The notes under the pieces were generated by a model. The model saw only the letters and a list, made by a program, of their open reading frames with translations. It had not been told where the DNA came from and did no database searches. From Streptosporangium brasiliense (GTDB lineage Bacteria > Actinomycetota > Actinomycetes > Streptosporangiales > Streptosporangiaceae), in the NCBI RefSeq assembly GCF_030811595.1, contig NZ_JAUSRB010000001.1, positions 1,612,001 to 1,676,000 on the forward strand: a stretch of DNA of 64,000 bases, written 5' to 3'. Made by a program: the position numbers and the translations under genes. Shown here piece after piece: positions 42,301 to 50,945 of the stretch (position 1 is the first letter of the stretch; each line of letters starts with the position of its first letter).

Positions 42301-44670
42301 ATGCGTGCTTTATCCAGGGCGTCCGCCGCCCTCGTGGCCGTCGGCGTCGCCGCCGCCGGGGTTACGGCCCTCACCTCAGCCCCCGCCCTGGCCGGGCCGG
42401 GCACCGTCGTCATCAGCCAGGTCTACGGCGGTGGCGGCAGCAGCGGCGCGCCGCTCGTCAACGACTTCGTCGAGCTGTTCAACCGCGCCTCCGTCCCCGT
42501 CGCGCTGGACGGGTGGTCGCTCCAGTACGGCAGCGCCACCGGGACCGGCAACTTCGGCGCAAACCCGGTCGTGCCCCTGTCCGGCACGCTGGCACCCGGC
42601 CAGTACCACCTGGTGCAGCTGGTCGGCGGCGCCAACGGAGCCCCGCTGCCCGCGCCGGACAGCACCGGCGCCATCAACATGAGCGGCACCGCGGGCAAGG
42701 TCGTCCTGGCCCGCTCGGCCGAGGGCCTGGCCTGCAACGGCGGCTCCACCCCCTGTACGGCGGAGCAGACGGCGCTGATCGCCGACCTCGTCGGATACGG
42801 CACCGCGAACTACTCCGAGGGCACCGCCGCCCCGGCCCTCTCCGGCACCACGGCCGGGCTGCGCAAGGACCACGGCTGCGCCGACACCGACGTCAACGGC
42901 GCGGACGTGGAGGCCGCGGCCCCCGCGCCGCGCAACCGGGCCACCGCCCCGGCGCCCTGCGGCGACGTCGAGCCCACCCCCACACCGACCCCCACCCCCA
43001 CCCCGACGCCCACGCCGACCCCCACACCGCCGGGGGACCCGTGCGAGACCCCGGCCACCCACCAGATCGCCCAGGTGCAGGGCGGCGGTGACGTCAGCCC
43101 GCTGGCCGGCCAGACCGTCCGCGTCGAGGGCGTCGTGACCGGTGACTTCCAGGGGACGGACCAGCTCAGCGGGTTCTTCTTCCAGGACCCGACCCCGGAC
43201 GCCGACCCGGCCACCTCCGAGGGCCTGTTCGCCTTCGCCCGCAGCTCGTTCAAGGACGTCAAGGCCGGTGACCGGGTACTGGTCACCGGCAAGGTCGTCG
43301 AGTTCAACGGCTGGACGGAGCTGTCGCCGGTCACCGCTGTGGACGTCTGCGGCACCGGCACCGTCCCCCCGGCGCGGCAGAGCCTGCCCCGCGCCGAGGG
43401 CGCGACCTTCGAGCCGGTCGAGAGCATGCTCGTCACCTTCCCCGAGCCGCTCACCGTCAGCGACCACTACAACCTGGGCCGCTTCGGGGAGCTCACCCTC
43501 TCCTCCGAGGGGCGCATCTTCCAGCCCACCGACCGCTCCGGCGTGGACGCCGCCCGGAACGCGCGCCGCAGCCTGCTCGTGGACGACGGCTCCACCAGGG
43601 AGAACCCCGCTGTCATCCCCCACACCGACCCGCGCACCGTCCGGCTGGGCGACACCGCCTTCGGCGTCACCGGCGTGCTGGGATACGGCTTCGGCAAGTA
43701 TCGGCTCCAGCCGACCGGTCCGGTCGACTTCCTGCGGACCAACCCCCGCCTGCCCGCCCCGTTCCCGGTCCTCGGCAACGTCAAGGTGGCCAGCTTCAAC
43801 ACCCTCAACTGGTTCACCACCCTGGGCTCGCGCGGCGCGAGCAACCCCGCCGAGCAGCAGCGCCAGCTCGCCAAGCTGGTCGCCGCGCTCAAGGGCATGA
43901 ACGCCGACGTCGTCGGCCTGATGGAGGTCCAGAACAACGGCCAGACCGCGGTCCAGGCCCTGGTCGACGCGCTCAACGCCGAAGTGGGCGCGGGCACCTA
44001 CGCGGCGCTCGCCCACCCCTATCCCGGCACGGACCTGATCCACGTGGCGATGATCTACAAGCCCGGCAGACTCCAGCTCGTCGGGGCCGCCCAGTCGTCC
44101 ACCGACCCGGTCTTCCGACGGCCCCCGCTGATCCAGACCTTCCGCCGGGTCCAGGGCGGCCAGCCGTTCACGATGATCGTCAACCACTACAAGTCGAAGG
44201 GCTGCGACGCCGACGCCACCGGCCCCGACGCCGACCAGGGCGACGGCCAGAGCTGCTACAACGGTGAGCGGGTCCGCCAGGCGGAGGCGACGCTGAGCCT
44301 GATCGACAGCCTTGAGCTGCCCAACCCGCTGGTGCTGGGCGACCTCAACGCCTACGGCGAGGAGGACCCGATCGACACCCTGGAGGCCGGCGGCCTGACC
44401 AGCGTGACCAAGAAGTTCGTCCCCGCGCCGCTGCGCTACAGCTACCTCTTCGACGGTCAGAGCGGCGAGCTGGACCACGCCATGGCCGGCGCGGGCCTGA
44501 TCAAGCGGGTGACCAGCGCGACGATCTGGCACATCAACTCCGACGAGAGCCGGATCCTCGACTACAACACCGAGTACAACCCGCCGGGTCTCTACCGGCC
44601 CGACGCGTTCCGCTCCTCCGACCACGACCCCGTGGTCATCGGGCTGACCCTGCCGGGGGGCAGGGGCTGA
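42301..44670 (+). CDS. Secreted nuclease: lamin-tail, OB-fold and EEP domains
   Basis: A 789-residue secreted protein of the ExeM/NucH type. A signal peptide ends near APALA. A lamin-tail domain follows (about 30-190; VVISQVYGGGGSSGAPLVND), then a Pro-Thr linker of about ten TP units (about 224-244), an OB-fold segment (about 255-480), and an endonuclease/exonuclease/phosphatase domain (from about 490; SFNTLNWFT, NADVVGLMEVQN, LVLGDLNAYGEEDP, SSDHDPVVIGL). It probably degrades extracellular DNA for phosphate or in biofilms. The ATG at 42301 is chosen because the signal peptide begins there. Confidence 0.92.
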   Translation: MRALSRASAALVAVGVAAAGVTALTSAPALAGPGTVVISQVYGGGGSSGAPLVNDFVELFNRASVPVALDGWSLQYGSATGTGNFGANPVVPLSGTLAPGQYHLVQLVGGANGAPLPAPDSTGAINMSGTAGKVVLARSAEGLACNGGSTPCTAEQTALIADLVGYGTANYSEGTAAPALSGTTAGLRKDHGCADTDVNGADVEAAAPAPRNRATAPAPCGDVEPTPTPTPTPTPTPTPTPTPPGDPCETPATHQIAQVQGGGDVSPLAGQTVRVEGVVTGDFQGTDQLSGFFFQDPTPDADPATSEGLFAFARSSFKDVKAGDRVLVTGKVVEFNGWTELSPVTAVDVCGTGTVPPARQSLPRAEGATFEPVESMLVTFPEPLTVSDHYNLGRFGELTLSSEGRIFQPTDRSGVDAARNARRSLLVDDGSTRENPAVIPHTDPRTVRLGDTAFGVTGVLGYGFGKYRLQPTGPVDFLRTNPRLPAPFPVLGNVKVASFNTLNWFTTLGSRGASNPAEQQRQLAKLVAALKGMNADVVGLMEVQNNGQTAVQALVDALNAEVGAGTYAALAHPYPGTDLIHVAMIYKPGRLQLVGAAQSSTDPVFRRPPLIQTFRRVQGGQPFTMIVNHYKSKGCDADATGPDADQGDGQSCYNGERVRQAEATLSLIDSLELPNPLVLGDLNAYGEEDPIDTLEAGGLTSVTKKFVPAPLRYSYLFDGQSGELDHAMAGAGLIKRVTSATIWHINSDESRILDYNTEYNPPGLYRPDAFRSSDHDPVVIGLTLPGGRG

Positions 44671-44689
44671 CCTGGGGACTCATCCGGCG

Positions 44690-44726
44690 CGGGCCGGCGG
44701 CCTCAGGGCCGTCGGCCCGGCTTTCT
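44690..44726 (+). terminator. Terminator after the nuclease gene
   Basis: CGGGCCGGCGGCC pairs with GGCCGTCGGCCCG (13 bp, one G-T), followed by GCTTTCTT. Confidence 0.8.
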
Positions 44727-44791
44727 TCCGGGTTCCGGGTTGGACGGTATGGTTTGGGCGTTCTGTAACTCCTGGTACTTGTGGGGCACGG

Positions 44792-46309
44792 GTGACTTCG
44801 GGGCCGGCCGGTGGGCAGTATCCGCCACAATCTCAGTGGCAGCAGCCACCGCAGCAATCTCAGTGGCAGCAGCCACCGCCATACCAGCCGCAGTGGCAGC
44901 AGCAACCGCCACCTCCGCCACCTCCGCCACCCCCGCCGCCACCTCCGCCCCGGCGCCGCAGGACCGGGCTCTGGGTCACCCTCGGAGTCCTCGCCGTGGT
45001 GCTGACCGTGGGGGCCGGGGCCGTGGTGGGGCTGGTGCTGAACTCGGACAAACGCCGTGATCCGTTCGAGGAGGAGGCGGTCGCCGCCGACCCGAACTCG
45101 GTGGTGGTGACCAAGAAAGACCTGCAGGCGCTCCTGCGGGGGCACACCGAAGCGCTGAACGCCGGGGACCTCAAGGCGTACACGGCGATCTTCGAGAGCA
45201 AGACCGCGGGGCTGATCCAGCAGCAGACCAGGGTCTTCAACAATCTGCGCAAGCTGCCGCTCACCCAGATGTCCTACCAGACCCTGCAGCAGCAGGGGCG
45301 TACGCAGGACAGCTTCGGCCGCGGGGTGACCTTCACCCTCGACGTCGCCTTCGTCCACCAGTTCGAGGGGGTCGACCTGCGCCCGGTCTCGGAGTGGTAC
45401 CGCTGGACCATCACCAAGAGCGGGGTCGACGCCCCGCTCAGGGTCACCAAGGTCGGCGGGGCACCGGCGCCGCTGGGCGAGTCCAAGACCGTCTACTACC
45501 CGGGACCGTGGGACATCTGGCCGAGCGTCGCGGTCGTCAAGACCGAGCGCGCCATCGTGCTGGCCCACCCGTCCATGGCCGCCCAGGCGGAGAGGATCGC
45601 CCCGATCGCCGAGCGGGCGGCGGTGAACGACCTGAACTTCGTGGCGGAGAACGGCCAGCGGGGCGAGGCGGTGCCCAAGGGCTTCGTGGTCGCGCTGGCC
45701 AAGGGCAAGGGGCAGCTCGGCAACCTGTTCCGCCAGACGAAGGCCACCGAGGCCGGGGTCTCCATCCCGATGCCCACCTGGAGCGGGTCCCCGACCGGGG
45801 TGAAGATCGGCGCGAGCCGGGTCGTGATGGACGTCACCTCACCGTTCTTCGACACCTCCGAGGGCATCGCGGAGATCTTCCGGCACGAGTTCGCGCACTC
45901 GGCGATGGCCAGCCTCGACAGCGGCAAGTTCGACCTGCTGGGACTCGACAACTGGGTCGTCGAGGGGTTCGCCGAGTACGTCGCCAACCGCGGCAGCGCC
46001 ATCAGCGCCAACATCCGCTACGACGAGGGCCGCGCCTACCTGGCCGGGCAGCTCCCCGAGCCGTTCAGGGGCAGGATCCCGGACAACATTTCCTGGGACG
46101 TACAGGGCATGACCGGCGTCAACTACCTGATGGGGCACCTGGCGATGCGGCTGATCGAGGAGAGGTACGGCGAGCGGAAGCTGGTCGATTTCGTCGCCGC
46201 GCACTACCGGGGCGACGAGAGCGCGGCTGCCCTGCAGAAGGTCCTGGGCGTCGGCGAGGCCCAGTTCCAGAGGCAGTGGGCGGGCTACGTCCGGGCCCAG
46301 CTCGGCTGA
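44792..46309 (+). CDS. Polyproline membrane-anchored metallopeptidase (gluzincin-like)
   Basis: A 505-residue protein. The cytoplasmic N-terminus is Gln/Pro-rich with 15 consecutive prolines before RRRR, followed by one TM helix (about 59-84). The extracytoplasmic region holds an HExxH motif, HEFAH, at residues 365-369, and a downstream EGFAE with Glu391 as a likely third zinc ligand, giving the gluzincin pattern of peptidase MA-type proteins. The GTG start is weakly supported by GGGGCACG. It lies 16 nt upstream of a second polyproline TM protein, so the two probably function together at the membrane. The substrate is unknown. Confidence 0.85.
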   Translation: MTSGPAGGQYPPQSQWQQPPQQSQWQQPPPYQPQWQQQPPPPPPPPPPPPPPPRRRRTGLWVTLGVLAVVLTVGAGAVVGLVLNSDKRRDPFEEEAVAADPNSVVVTKKDLQALLRGHTEALNAGDLKAYTAIFESKTAGLIQQQTRVFNNLRKLPLTQMSYQTLQQQGRTQDSFGRGVTFTLDVAFVHQFEGVDLRPVSEWYRWTITKSGVDAPLRVTKVGGAPAPLGESKTVYYPGPWDIWPSVAVVKTERAIVLAHPSMAAQAERIAPIAERAAVNDLNFVAENGQRGEAVPKGFVVALAKGKGQLGNLFRQTKATEAGVSIPMPTWSGSPTGVKIGASRVVMDVTSPFFDTSEGIAEIFRHEFAHSAMASLDSGKFDLLGLDNWVVEGFAEYVANRGSAISANIRYDEGRAYLAGQLPEPFRGRIPDNISWDVQGMTGVNYLMGHLAMRLIEERYGERKLVDFVAAHYRGDESAAALQKVLGVGEAQFQRQWAGYVRAQLG

Positions 46310-46325
46310 TCGGGGAAGAGACGAG

Positions 46326-48197
46326 ATGACAGACCCGCACAACCTCCCTCCCCAGGGATATCCCCAGCCCCACCAGGCGCCGCCGGGGCCGCAGCCCCAT
46401 CCGCAGGCGGGGCAGCCGTACACGCAGGGGGCCCAGCCCCATCCGCAGGGGGCGCCGGGGCCGCAGCCGTACCCGCAGGGACCCCAGCCCTACCCGCCGG
46501 GGCCGCAGCCCTACCAGGGAGGGCAGCACCAACCGCCGGGGACAGCAGGGCCGCAGCCCTATCCGCAGGCGGCCCCGCCCCACCCGCCGGGAGGGCAGTA
46601 CCCGCAGGGACCGCAGCCCCACCCGCAGACGGTGCCCGGGCAGCAGCCCTACCCGCAGGCGGGACAGCCGTACCCGCCGGGAGGGCAGTACCCGCAGGGA
46701 CCCCAGACCTATCCGCAGGGGGCGCCCGGGCAGCAGCCCTACCCGCAGGCGGGACAGCCGTATCCGCAGGGGGTGCCCGGGACGCAGCCCCACCCGCCGG
46801 GGCAGCAGCAGCCCCATCCGCCAGGGGCGCAGCCCTACCCGCCGTCGCAGCCGCCCGGGCAGCACGGCGGGCGGCCCGAGCAACCGCCCGCGGAGCGGAG
46901 GACCGGCAGGACGGTGCTCTTCGTGGCGCTGGGCCTCGTCCTGCTGGCCGGCCTCGGCGGCGGTACCGCCTGGGTCGTCTCCGGGGGGTTCGGCGGGTCC
47001 GGCGGGGGCGACGGCGACTGGCAGGTGCCGTTCACCACCGCCGACACCGAGGTCATCGGCACCGACAACTCGATCGCCTTCGGCGCCTGGGTGAGCGAGA
47101 CCGCCGCGATCCGGGTGCAGAAGGACGGCGTGCTCGCCTACGACCTCAAGACCGGCAAGCGGGTCTGGGGCACGCCGTCGCCGGGTGAGCAGCTGTGCGC
47201 GGCGACCCCCGAGATCACGGGCGGCAAGGGCGCCTTCGCCTACGGCACCACGAAGGTCTGCGACCGCCTTGCGGGCGTCGACGCCAAGACCGGCAAAGTG
47301 CTCTGGAAGGTCAGGATCCCGGGGCCGGCGTCGCAGGACGACCGGACCCGGAACCTCCGCGCTCCCGGCCTCACGCTCGCCGGTGACCTGGCGGTCGTGC
47401 GGACCGACAAGGAGGTGTCGGCCTACCGGCTCTCCGACGGGAAGAAGGAGTGGACGTCGAAGGCCTCGGAGGTCTGCACGGTCATCGACGTCGTCGCCTC
47501 GCCCAAGCAGGTGGTGGCCAACCTGAACTGCTACCAGGGTGGTGACAGCGTCGTCGTGCTCGACGGGAAGACCGGCGCCCTCAAGGGGGAGCACCGGATC
47601 ACCGACGACGACGGGGGGCCGGAGCACCTGCTCTCGGCCGACCCGGTGGTGGCGGCGTGGGCAGGCGGTGACAAGTCCGACATCCTCGTGCTGGACGAGA
47701 AGGGCAAGAAGCTCCGCGAGTTCGACACCGGGACGAAGGCCGATCTGCTGCGGCTGAACGACACGATCTACATCGACGGCGGCTACAAGGAGTTCCGCGC
47801 CCTGGTGCGCGGCGGCGTGCTCTACATGGCCACCTTCCCGGAGAACACGGAGGGGGGTGGGATCAGCCGTGACGAGGTGCTGGCCTTCGACCTGGCGAGC
47901 GGCAGGCAGCTGTGGAAGTCCTCGGGCACCGGCGCCAACATGCTCACCTTCGTCGACGCCGACGACAAGGGGGCGCTGGTCATGGAGGCGGGCGGAAGGA
48001 ACGAGCCCGTCCCCCGGCTCACCAGGCTCGACCCCGCGACAGGGAAGGCCACGCCGGTCGCCGACCTGTGGCAGAAAGCCGGTGGGGAGAGCAGCCAGGC
48101 CCGCGTCCGCTACCGGAACGGCACCCTGGTGATCATGCCCTTCGAGAAGATCGCGGCCCAGTACGCCATCACCGTGCTGCGCGTCGAGGCCGGCTGA
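46326..48197 (+). CDS. Pro/Gln-rich membrane protein with PQQ-type beta-propeller
   Basis: A 623-residue protein. Residues 1-190 are tandem YPQ/HPQ-PG repeats (for example GPQPYPQ and GQQPYPQAG). One TM helix (about 195-218) follows, then a beta-propeller with PQQ-like blades (VLAYDLKTGKRVWGTPSPGE; LAGVDAKTGKVLWKVRIPG; VVVLDGKTGALKGEHRI; VLAFDLASGRQLWKSSG). This resembles actinobacterial PQQ-binding-like repeat proteins found near serine/threonine kinases and mycolate-free wall machinery. The ribosome-binding site is AAGAGACGAG. It is the second gene of a pair with the metallopeptidase. Confidence 0.85.
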   Translation: MTDPHNLPPQGYPQPHQAPPGPQPHPQAGQPYTQGAQPHPQGAPGPQPYPQGPQPYPPGPQPYQGGQHQPPGTAGPQPYPQAAPPHPPGGQYPQGPQPHPQTVPGQQPYPQAGQPYPPGGQYPQGPQTYPQGAPGQQPYPQAGQPYPQGVPGTQPHPPGQQQPHPPGAQPYPPSQPPGQHGGRPEQPPAERRTGRTVLFVALGLVLLAGLGGGTAWVVSGGFGGSGGGDGDWQVPFTTADTEVIGTDNSIAFGAWVSETAAIRVQKDGVLAYDLKTGKRVWGTPSPGEQLCAATPEITGGKGAFAYGTTKVCDRLAGVDAKTGKVLWKVRIPGPASQDDRTRNLRAPGLTLAGDLAVVRTDKEVSAYRLSDGKKEWTSKASEVCTVIDVVASPKQVVANLNCYQGGDSVVVLDGKTGALKGEHRITDDDGGPEHLLSADPVVAAWAGGDKSDILVLDEKGKKLREFDTGTKADLLRLNDTIYIDGGYKEFRALVRGGVLYMATFPENTEGGGISRDEVLAFDLASGRQLWKSSGTGANMLTFVDADDKGALVMEAGGRNEPVPRLTRLDPATGKATPVADLWQKAGGESSQARVRYRNGTLVIMPFEKIAAQYAITVLRVEAG

Positions 48198-48231
48198 GCC
48201 CCGGCCGGCCCGGGCGGCCGCCTCCGGTGGT

Positions 48232-48846
48232 TCACCGGGCGGCCCCCGCGGCCGGCGTCCGGGCGAGGTCGGAACGGAGCCGGAGGGCGTCGGTGAACAG
48301 CACGGACTCGATCCCGACGGCCTCGGCCGCGGCGACGTTCTCCCGCCTGCCGTCGACGAGCAGCAGGTCGCCCGGCCGCGCGCCGAGCCGTTCGCACATC
48401 TGCCGGAACGCCTGCGGGTCGGGTTTGACCCGCCGCAGGTCGGCGCTGAAGAACCGGTGCCGGAACAGGCGGGCCCAGGGCCGGCCGTCGATCAGGCGGG
48501 CCAGCTCCACCGGGGTGTTCGACAGCAGCGCGAGCGGGACGTTCCGGCGGGCCAGCTCCTTCACGAGCGCCAGGGTGTCCGGGTTGAGATGGGTCCATGC
48601 CTTGAGGTCGAGGGCGGACAGCACCTCGAGGAGATCCGGGTCGGCGGTCCTGCCCAGCCGCGCGCACACCCCGGCCCAGAAGTGGCGGGCGTCCACCGCG
48701 CCGAGGTCGTAGGCCCGCCGGTCCTCCCAGTAGGCGGGCCAGAACCGCTCCGGCGCGACGTCGACGGTCTGCGGCAGCAGAGCGCCGGCGTGCTCGGGCG
48801 GCGGGAAGTTGATGACCCCGGCGTAGCCGAAAACAACCCATTTCAC
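48232..48846 (-). CDS. HAD-superfamily protein lacking the catalytic nucleophile
   Basis: A 204-residue HAD-fold protein. Motif I is normally V-x-F-D-x-x-G-V and here reads WVVFGYAGVI, so the nucleophilic Asp is Gly. Motif II (LALLSNTP) and motif III (RRVKPDP) are intact. Motif IV reads LLLVDGRRENV where VDD is expected. Two catalytic or metal-binding acids are therefore lost, which argues against phosphatase activity. The GTG at 48846 follows GGGGAG; a GTG at 48852 is also possible. It is divergent from thioredoxin. Confidence 0.85.
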   Translation of the reverse strand: MKWVVFGYAGVINFPPPEHAGALLPQTVDVAPERFWPAYWEDRRAYDLGAVDARHFWAGVCARLGRTADPDLLEVLSALDLKAWTHLNPDTLALVKELARRNVPLALLSNTPVELARLIDGRPWARLFRHRFFSADLRRVKPDPQAFRQMCERLGARPGDLLLVDGRRENVAAAEAVGIESVLFTDALRLRSDLARTPAAGAAR

Positions 48847-49002
48847 GAGCACTCCCCAGTCGGTGCGGCAGCGAGACCGTCCCGCCCCGGCCCCGGTGGC
48901 GATCGATCAGATTCTTAACATCTATCACGTTTGAATGAACACACAAAAAGTGCGTTCCCTGTCCGCGTCGCCGGAGAGGTCTGGGGGGCCGTGGGGGTGG
49001 AT

Positions 49003-49030
49003 GGAATGCCGGGCGGGGGTAAGTGGTTAT
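49003..49030 (+). promoter_or_regulatory. SigR-type promoter of the thioredoxin gene
   Basis: GGAAT-N18-GTTAT exactly matches the disulfide-stress sigma factor SigR consensus (GGAAT-N18-GTT) known from Streptomyces trx genes. The thioredoxin GTG lies 66 nt downstream. Confidence 0.8.
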
Positions 49031-49095
49031 GCGAGCCGTACGGACGCGACAGGAAAGCCGTAGACAAGCGGCGGACGAGACAAGAGGAGCCAACG

Positions 49096-49467
49096 GTGGC
49101 GACCATCGAGGTAACCGAGAAGAACTTCAACGAGATCGCCGACGAGGGGATCGTCCTGCTGGACTTCTGGGCGGCCTGGTGCGGGCCGTGCCGCACGTTC
49201 GGGCCGATTTTCGAGAAGTCGTCGGAGAAGCACGGCGACATCAAGTTCGGCAAGATCGACACTGAGGCGGAGCAGGCGCTGGCCCAGGGTTTCGAGATCA
49301 CCTCGATTCCGACGATCATGGCCATCCGCGACGGCATCGTCGTCTTCGCCCAGCCCGGCGCGCTGCCCGAGGCCGCCCTCGAGGACCTGATCGGCCAGGT
49401 CCGCGCGCTCGACATGGACGCGATCCGGACCGAGCTCGCGAACGAGATGGGCGTGCAGAAGAACTGA
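49096..49467 (+). CDS. trxA: Thioredoxin
   Basis: A 123-residue thioredoxin with the active site WCGPC (preceded by LLDFWAAWCGPC) and the conserved cis-Pro in TSIPTIMAIRDG. It reduces protein disulfides in the cytoplasm together with thioredoxin reductase (not in this window). The GTG at 49096 has AGAGGAGC upstream. The preceding GGAAT-N18-GTTAT promoter implies induction under thiol stress through SigR. Confidence 0.95.
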   Translation: MATIEVTEKNFNEIADEGIVLLDFWAAWCGPCRTFGPIFEKSSEKHGDIKFGKIDTEAEQALAQGFEITSIPTIMAIRDGIVVFAQPGALPEAALEDLIGQVRALDMDAIRTELANEMGVQKN

Positions 49468-49480
49468 CACCCGAGCCAGA

Positions 49481-49513
49481 AAAGCCCCGCAACCGGTGAC
49501 GGCGCGGGGCTTT
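49481..49513. terminator. Bidirectional terminator trx / aroF
   Basis: AAAGCCCCGC and GCGGGGCTTT form a perfect 10-bp stem with a 13-nt loop, with A and T tracts at each foot. It lies between convergent genes. Confidence 0.93.
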
Positions 49514-49548
49514 CGCATGTGAGCCCTCGGAGAGGTCCGGCAGGAGGC

Positions 49549-50880
49549 TCAGACCGAGCGGTAGAGTTCGGCCACCCGGAAGGCCAGGTCCAGCGACTGG
49601 CTCCGGTTCAGGCGCGGATCGCACGCCGTCTCGTAGCGCAGCGCCAGGTCGTCTTCGACGATCTCCGCGCCGCCGCCCACGCACTCGGTGACGTCGTCGC
49701 CGGTGAACTCGATGTGGATGCCGCCGGGGTGGGTGCCGAGCTCGCGGTGGACGTCGAAGAAGCCCGCCACCTCGTTCAGGACGTCGTCCAGGCGGCGGGT
49801 CTTGTGCCCGCTGGGCGCCTCGAAGGTGTTGCCGTGCATGGGGTCGCAGATCCACGCCACCTGGGCGCCGCTGGCGGTGACCTTCTCCACCAGCTCGGGG
49901 AGGTGCTGGCGGATCTTCGACGCGCCCATCCGGGTGATGAACGTCAGCCGCCCGGCCTCGTTGTCCGGGTTCAGCTTCTCGATCAGCGCGAGGGCGTCCT
50001 CCGGCGTGGTCGTCGGGCCGAGCTTCACGCCGATCGGGTTGCGGATCCGGGAGAAGAACTCCACGTGCGCGCTGTCGAGCTGGCGGGTGCGCTCGCCGAT
50101 CCAGACCATGTGCGCCGACACGTCGTACGGCTCGCCGGTCCGGGAGTCGATCCTGGTGAGCGCCCGGTCGTAGTCCAGGATCAGCGCCTCGTGGGAGGAG
50201 TAGAACTCCACGCTGTGGAACTCCTCCGGCTCGGCGCCGCAGGCGCGCATGAACGCCAGCGCCTGGTCGATCTCCCGGGCGAGCTGCTCGTAACGCTTGC
50301 CGGCCGGGGACTCGATCACGAAGTCCTGGTTCCAGGCGTGCACCTGGCGCAGGTCGGCGTAGCCGCCCTTGGTGAAGGCGCGGGCCAGGTTCAGCGTCAC
50401 CGCGGAGGAGTGGTAGGCGCGCAGCAGCCGCCACGGGTCGGGGACGCGGGACTCGGGGGTGAAGTCGAAGCCGTTGACCATGTCGCCCCGGTAGGCGGGC
50501 AGCTCCACGCCGTCGCGGGTCTCGGTGCCCTTGGAGCGCGGCTTGGCGAACTGCCCGGCCATCCGGCCGATCTTCACGACCGGCACCTTCGCCGCGTAGG
50601 TGAGCACGATCGCCATCTGCAGCAGCGTCTTCAGCTTGTTGCGCACGTCGTCGGCGGTGGCCCCGGCGAACGTCTCGGCGCAGTCGCCGCCCTGCAGGAC
50701 GAAGGCCTCGCCCCGCGCCACGGCCGCCAGGTCGGCCTTGAGGTTGTCACACTCCCCTGCGAAGACCAGGGGAGGAAGCCCCTGCAGTTCGGCGACGACC
50801 TTGTCCAGCTCGCCGCGGTCGGGCCACTCGGGCTGCTGCGCCGCAGGCAGCTGCCGCCAGGAATCGAGGTTGATGCTCAC
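49549..50880 (-). CDS. aroF: Class II 3-deoxy-D-arabino-heptulosonate 7-phosphate synthase
   Basis: First enzyme of the shikimate pathway, condensing phosphoenolpyruvate and erythrose 4-phosphate. It has 443 residues and the class II (plant/actinomycete) features LPPLVFAGECDNLK, FVLQGGDCAETF, and the metal-site His/Glu/Asp region WICDPMHGNTFE. The GTG start at 50880 lacks a strong ribosome-binding site and lies 65 nt after the flavin hydroxylase gene on the same strand, so the two may be co-transcribed. The function is cytoplasmic, feeding aromatic amino acids and aromatic secondary metabolites. Confidence 0.95.
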   Translation of the reverse strand: MSINLDSWRQLPAAQQPEWPDRGELDKVVAELQGLPPLVFAGECDNLKADLAAVARGEAFVLQGGDCAETFAGATADDVRNKLKTLLQMAIVLTYAAKVPVVKIGRMAGQFAKPRSKGTETRDGVELPAYRGDMVNGFDFTPESRVPDPWRLLRAYHSSAVTLNLARAFTKGGYADLRQVHAWNQDFVIESPAGKRYEQLAREIDQALAFMRACGAEPEEFHSVEFYSSHEALILDYDRALTRIDSRTGEPYDVSAHMVWIGERTRQLDSAHVEFFSRIRNPIGVKLGPTTTPEDALALIEKLNPDNEAGRLTFITRMGASKIRQHLPELVEKVTASGAQVAWICDPMHGNTFEAPSGHKTRRLDDVLNEVAGFFDVHRELGTHPGGIHIEFTGDDVTECVGGGAEIVEDDLALRYETACDPRLNRSQSLDLAFRVAELYRSV

Positions 50881-50945
50881 GACATACCAGGCTATTGCAA
50901 CCGGCTGTGCGGACCGACCCGATTGTCCACGGACTGAGAAGGACT

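Noticed and set aside
42973-43032. Repeat array of CCCAC/CCGAC units as a separate element
   Set aside because: It encodes the Thr-Pro linker of the secreted nuclease and needs no other explanation.
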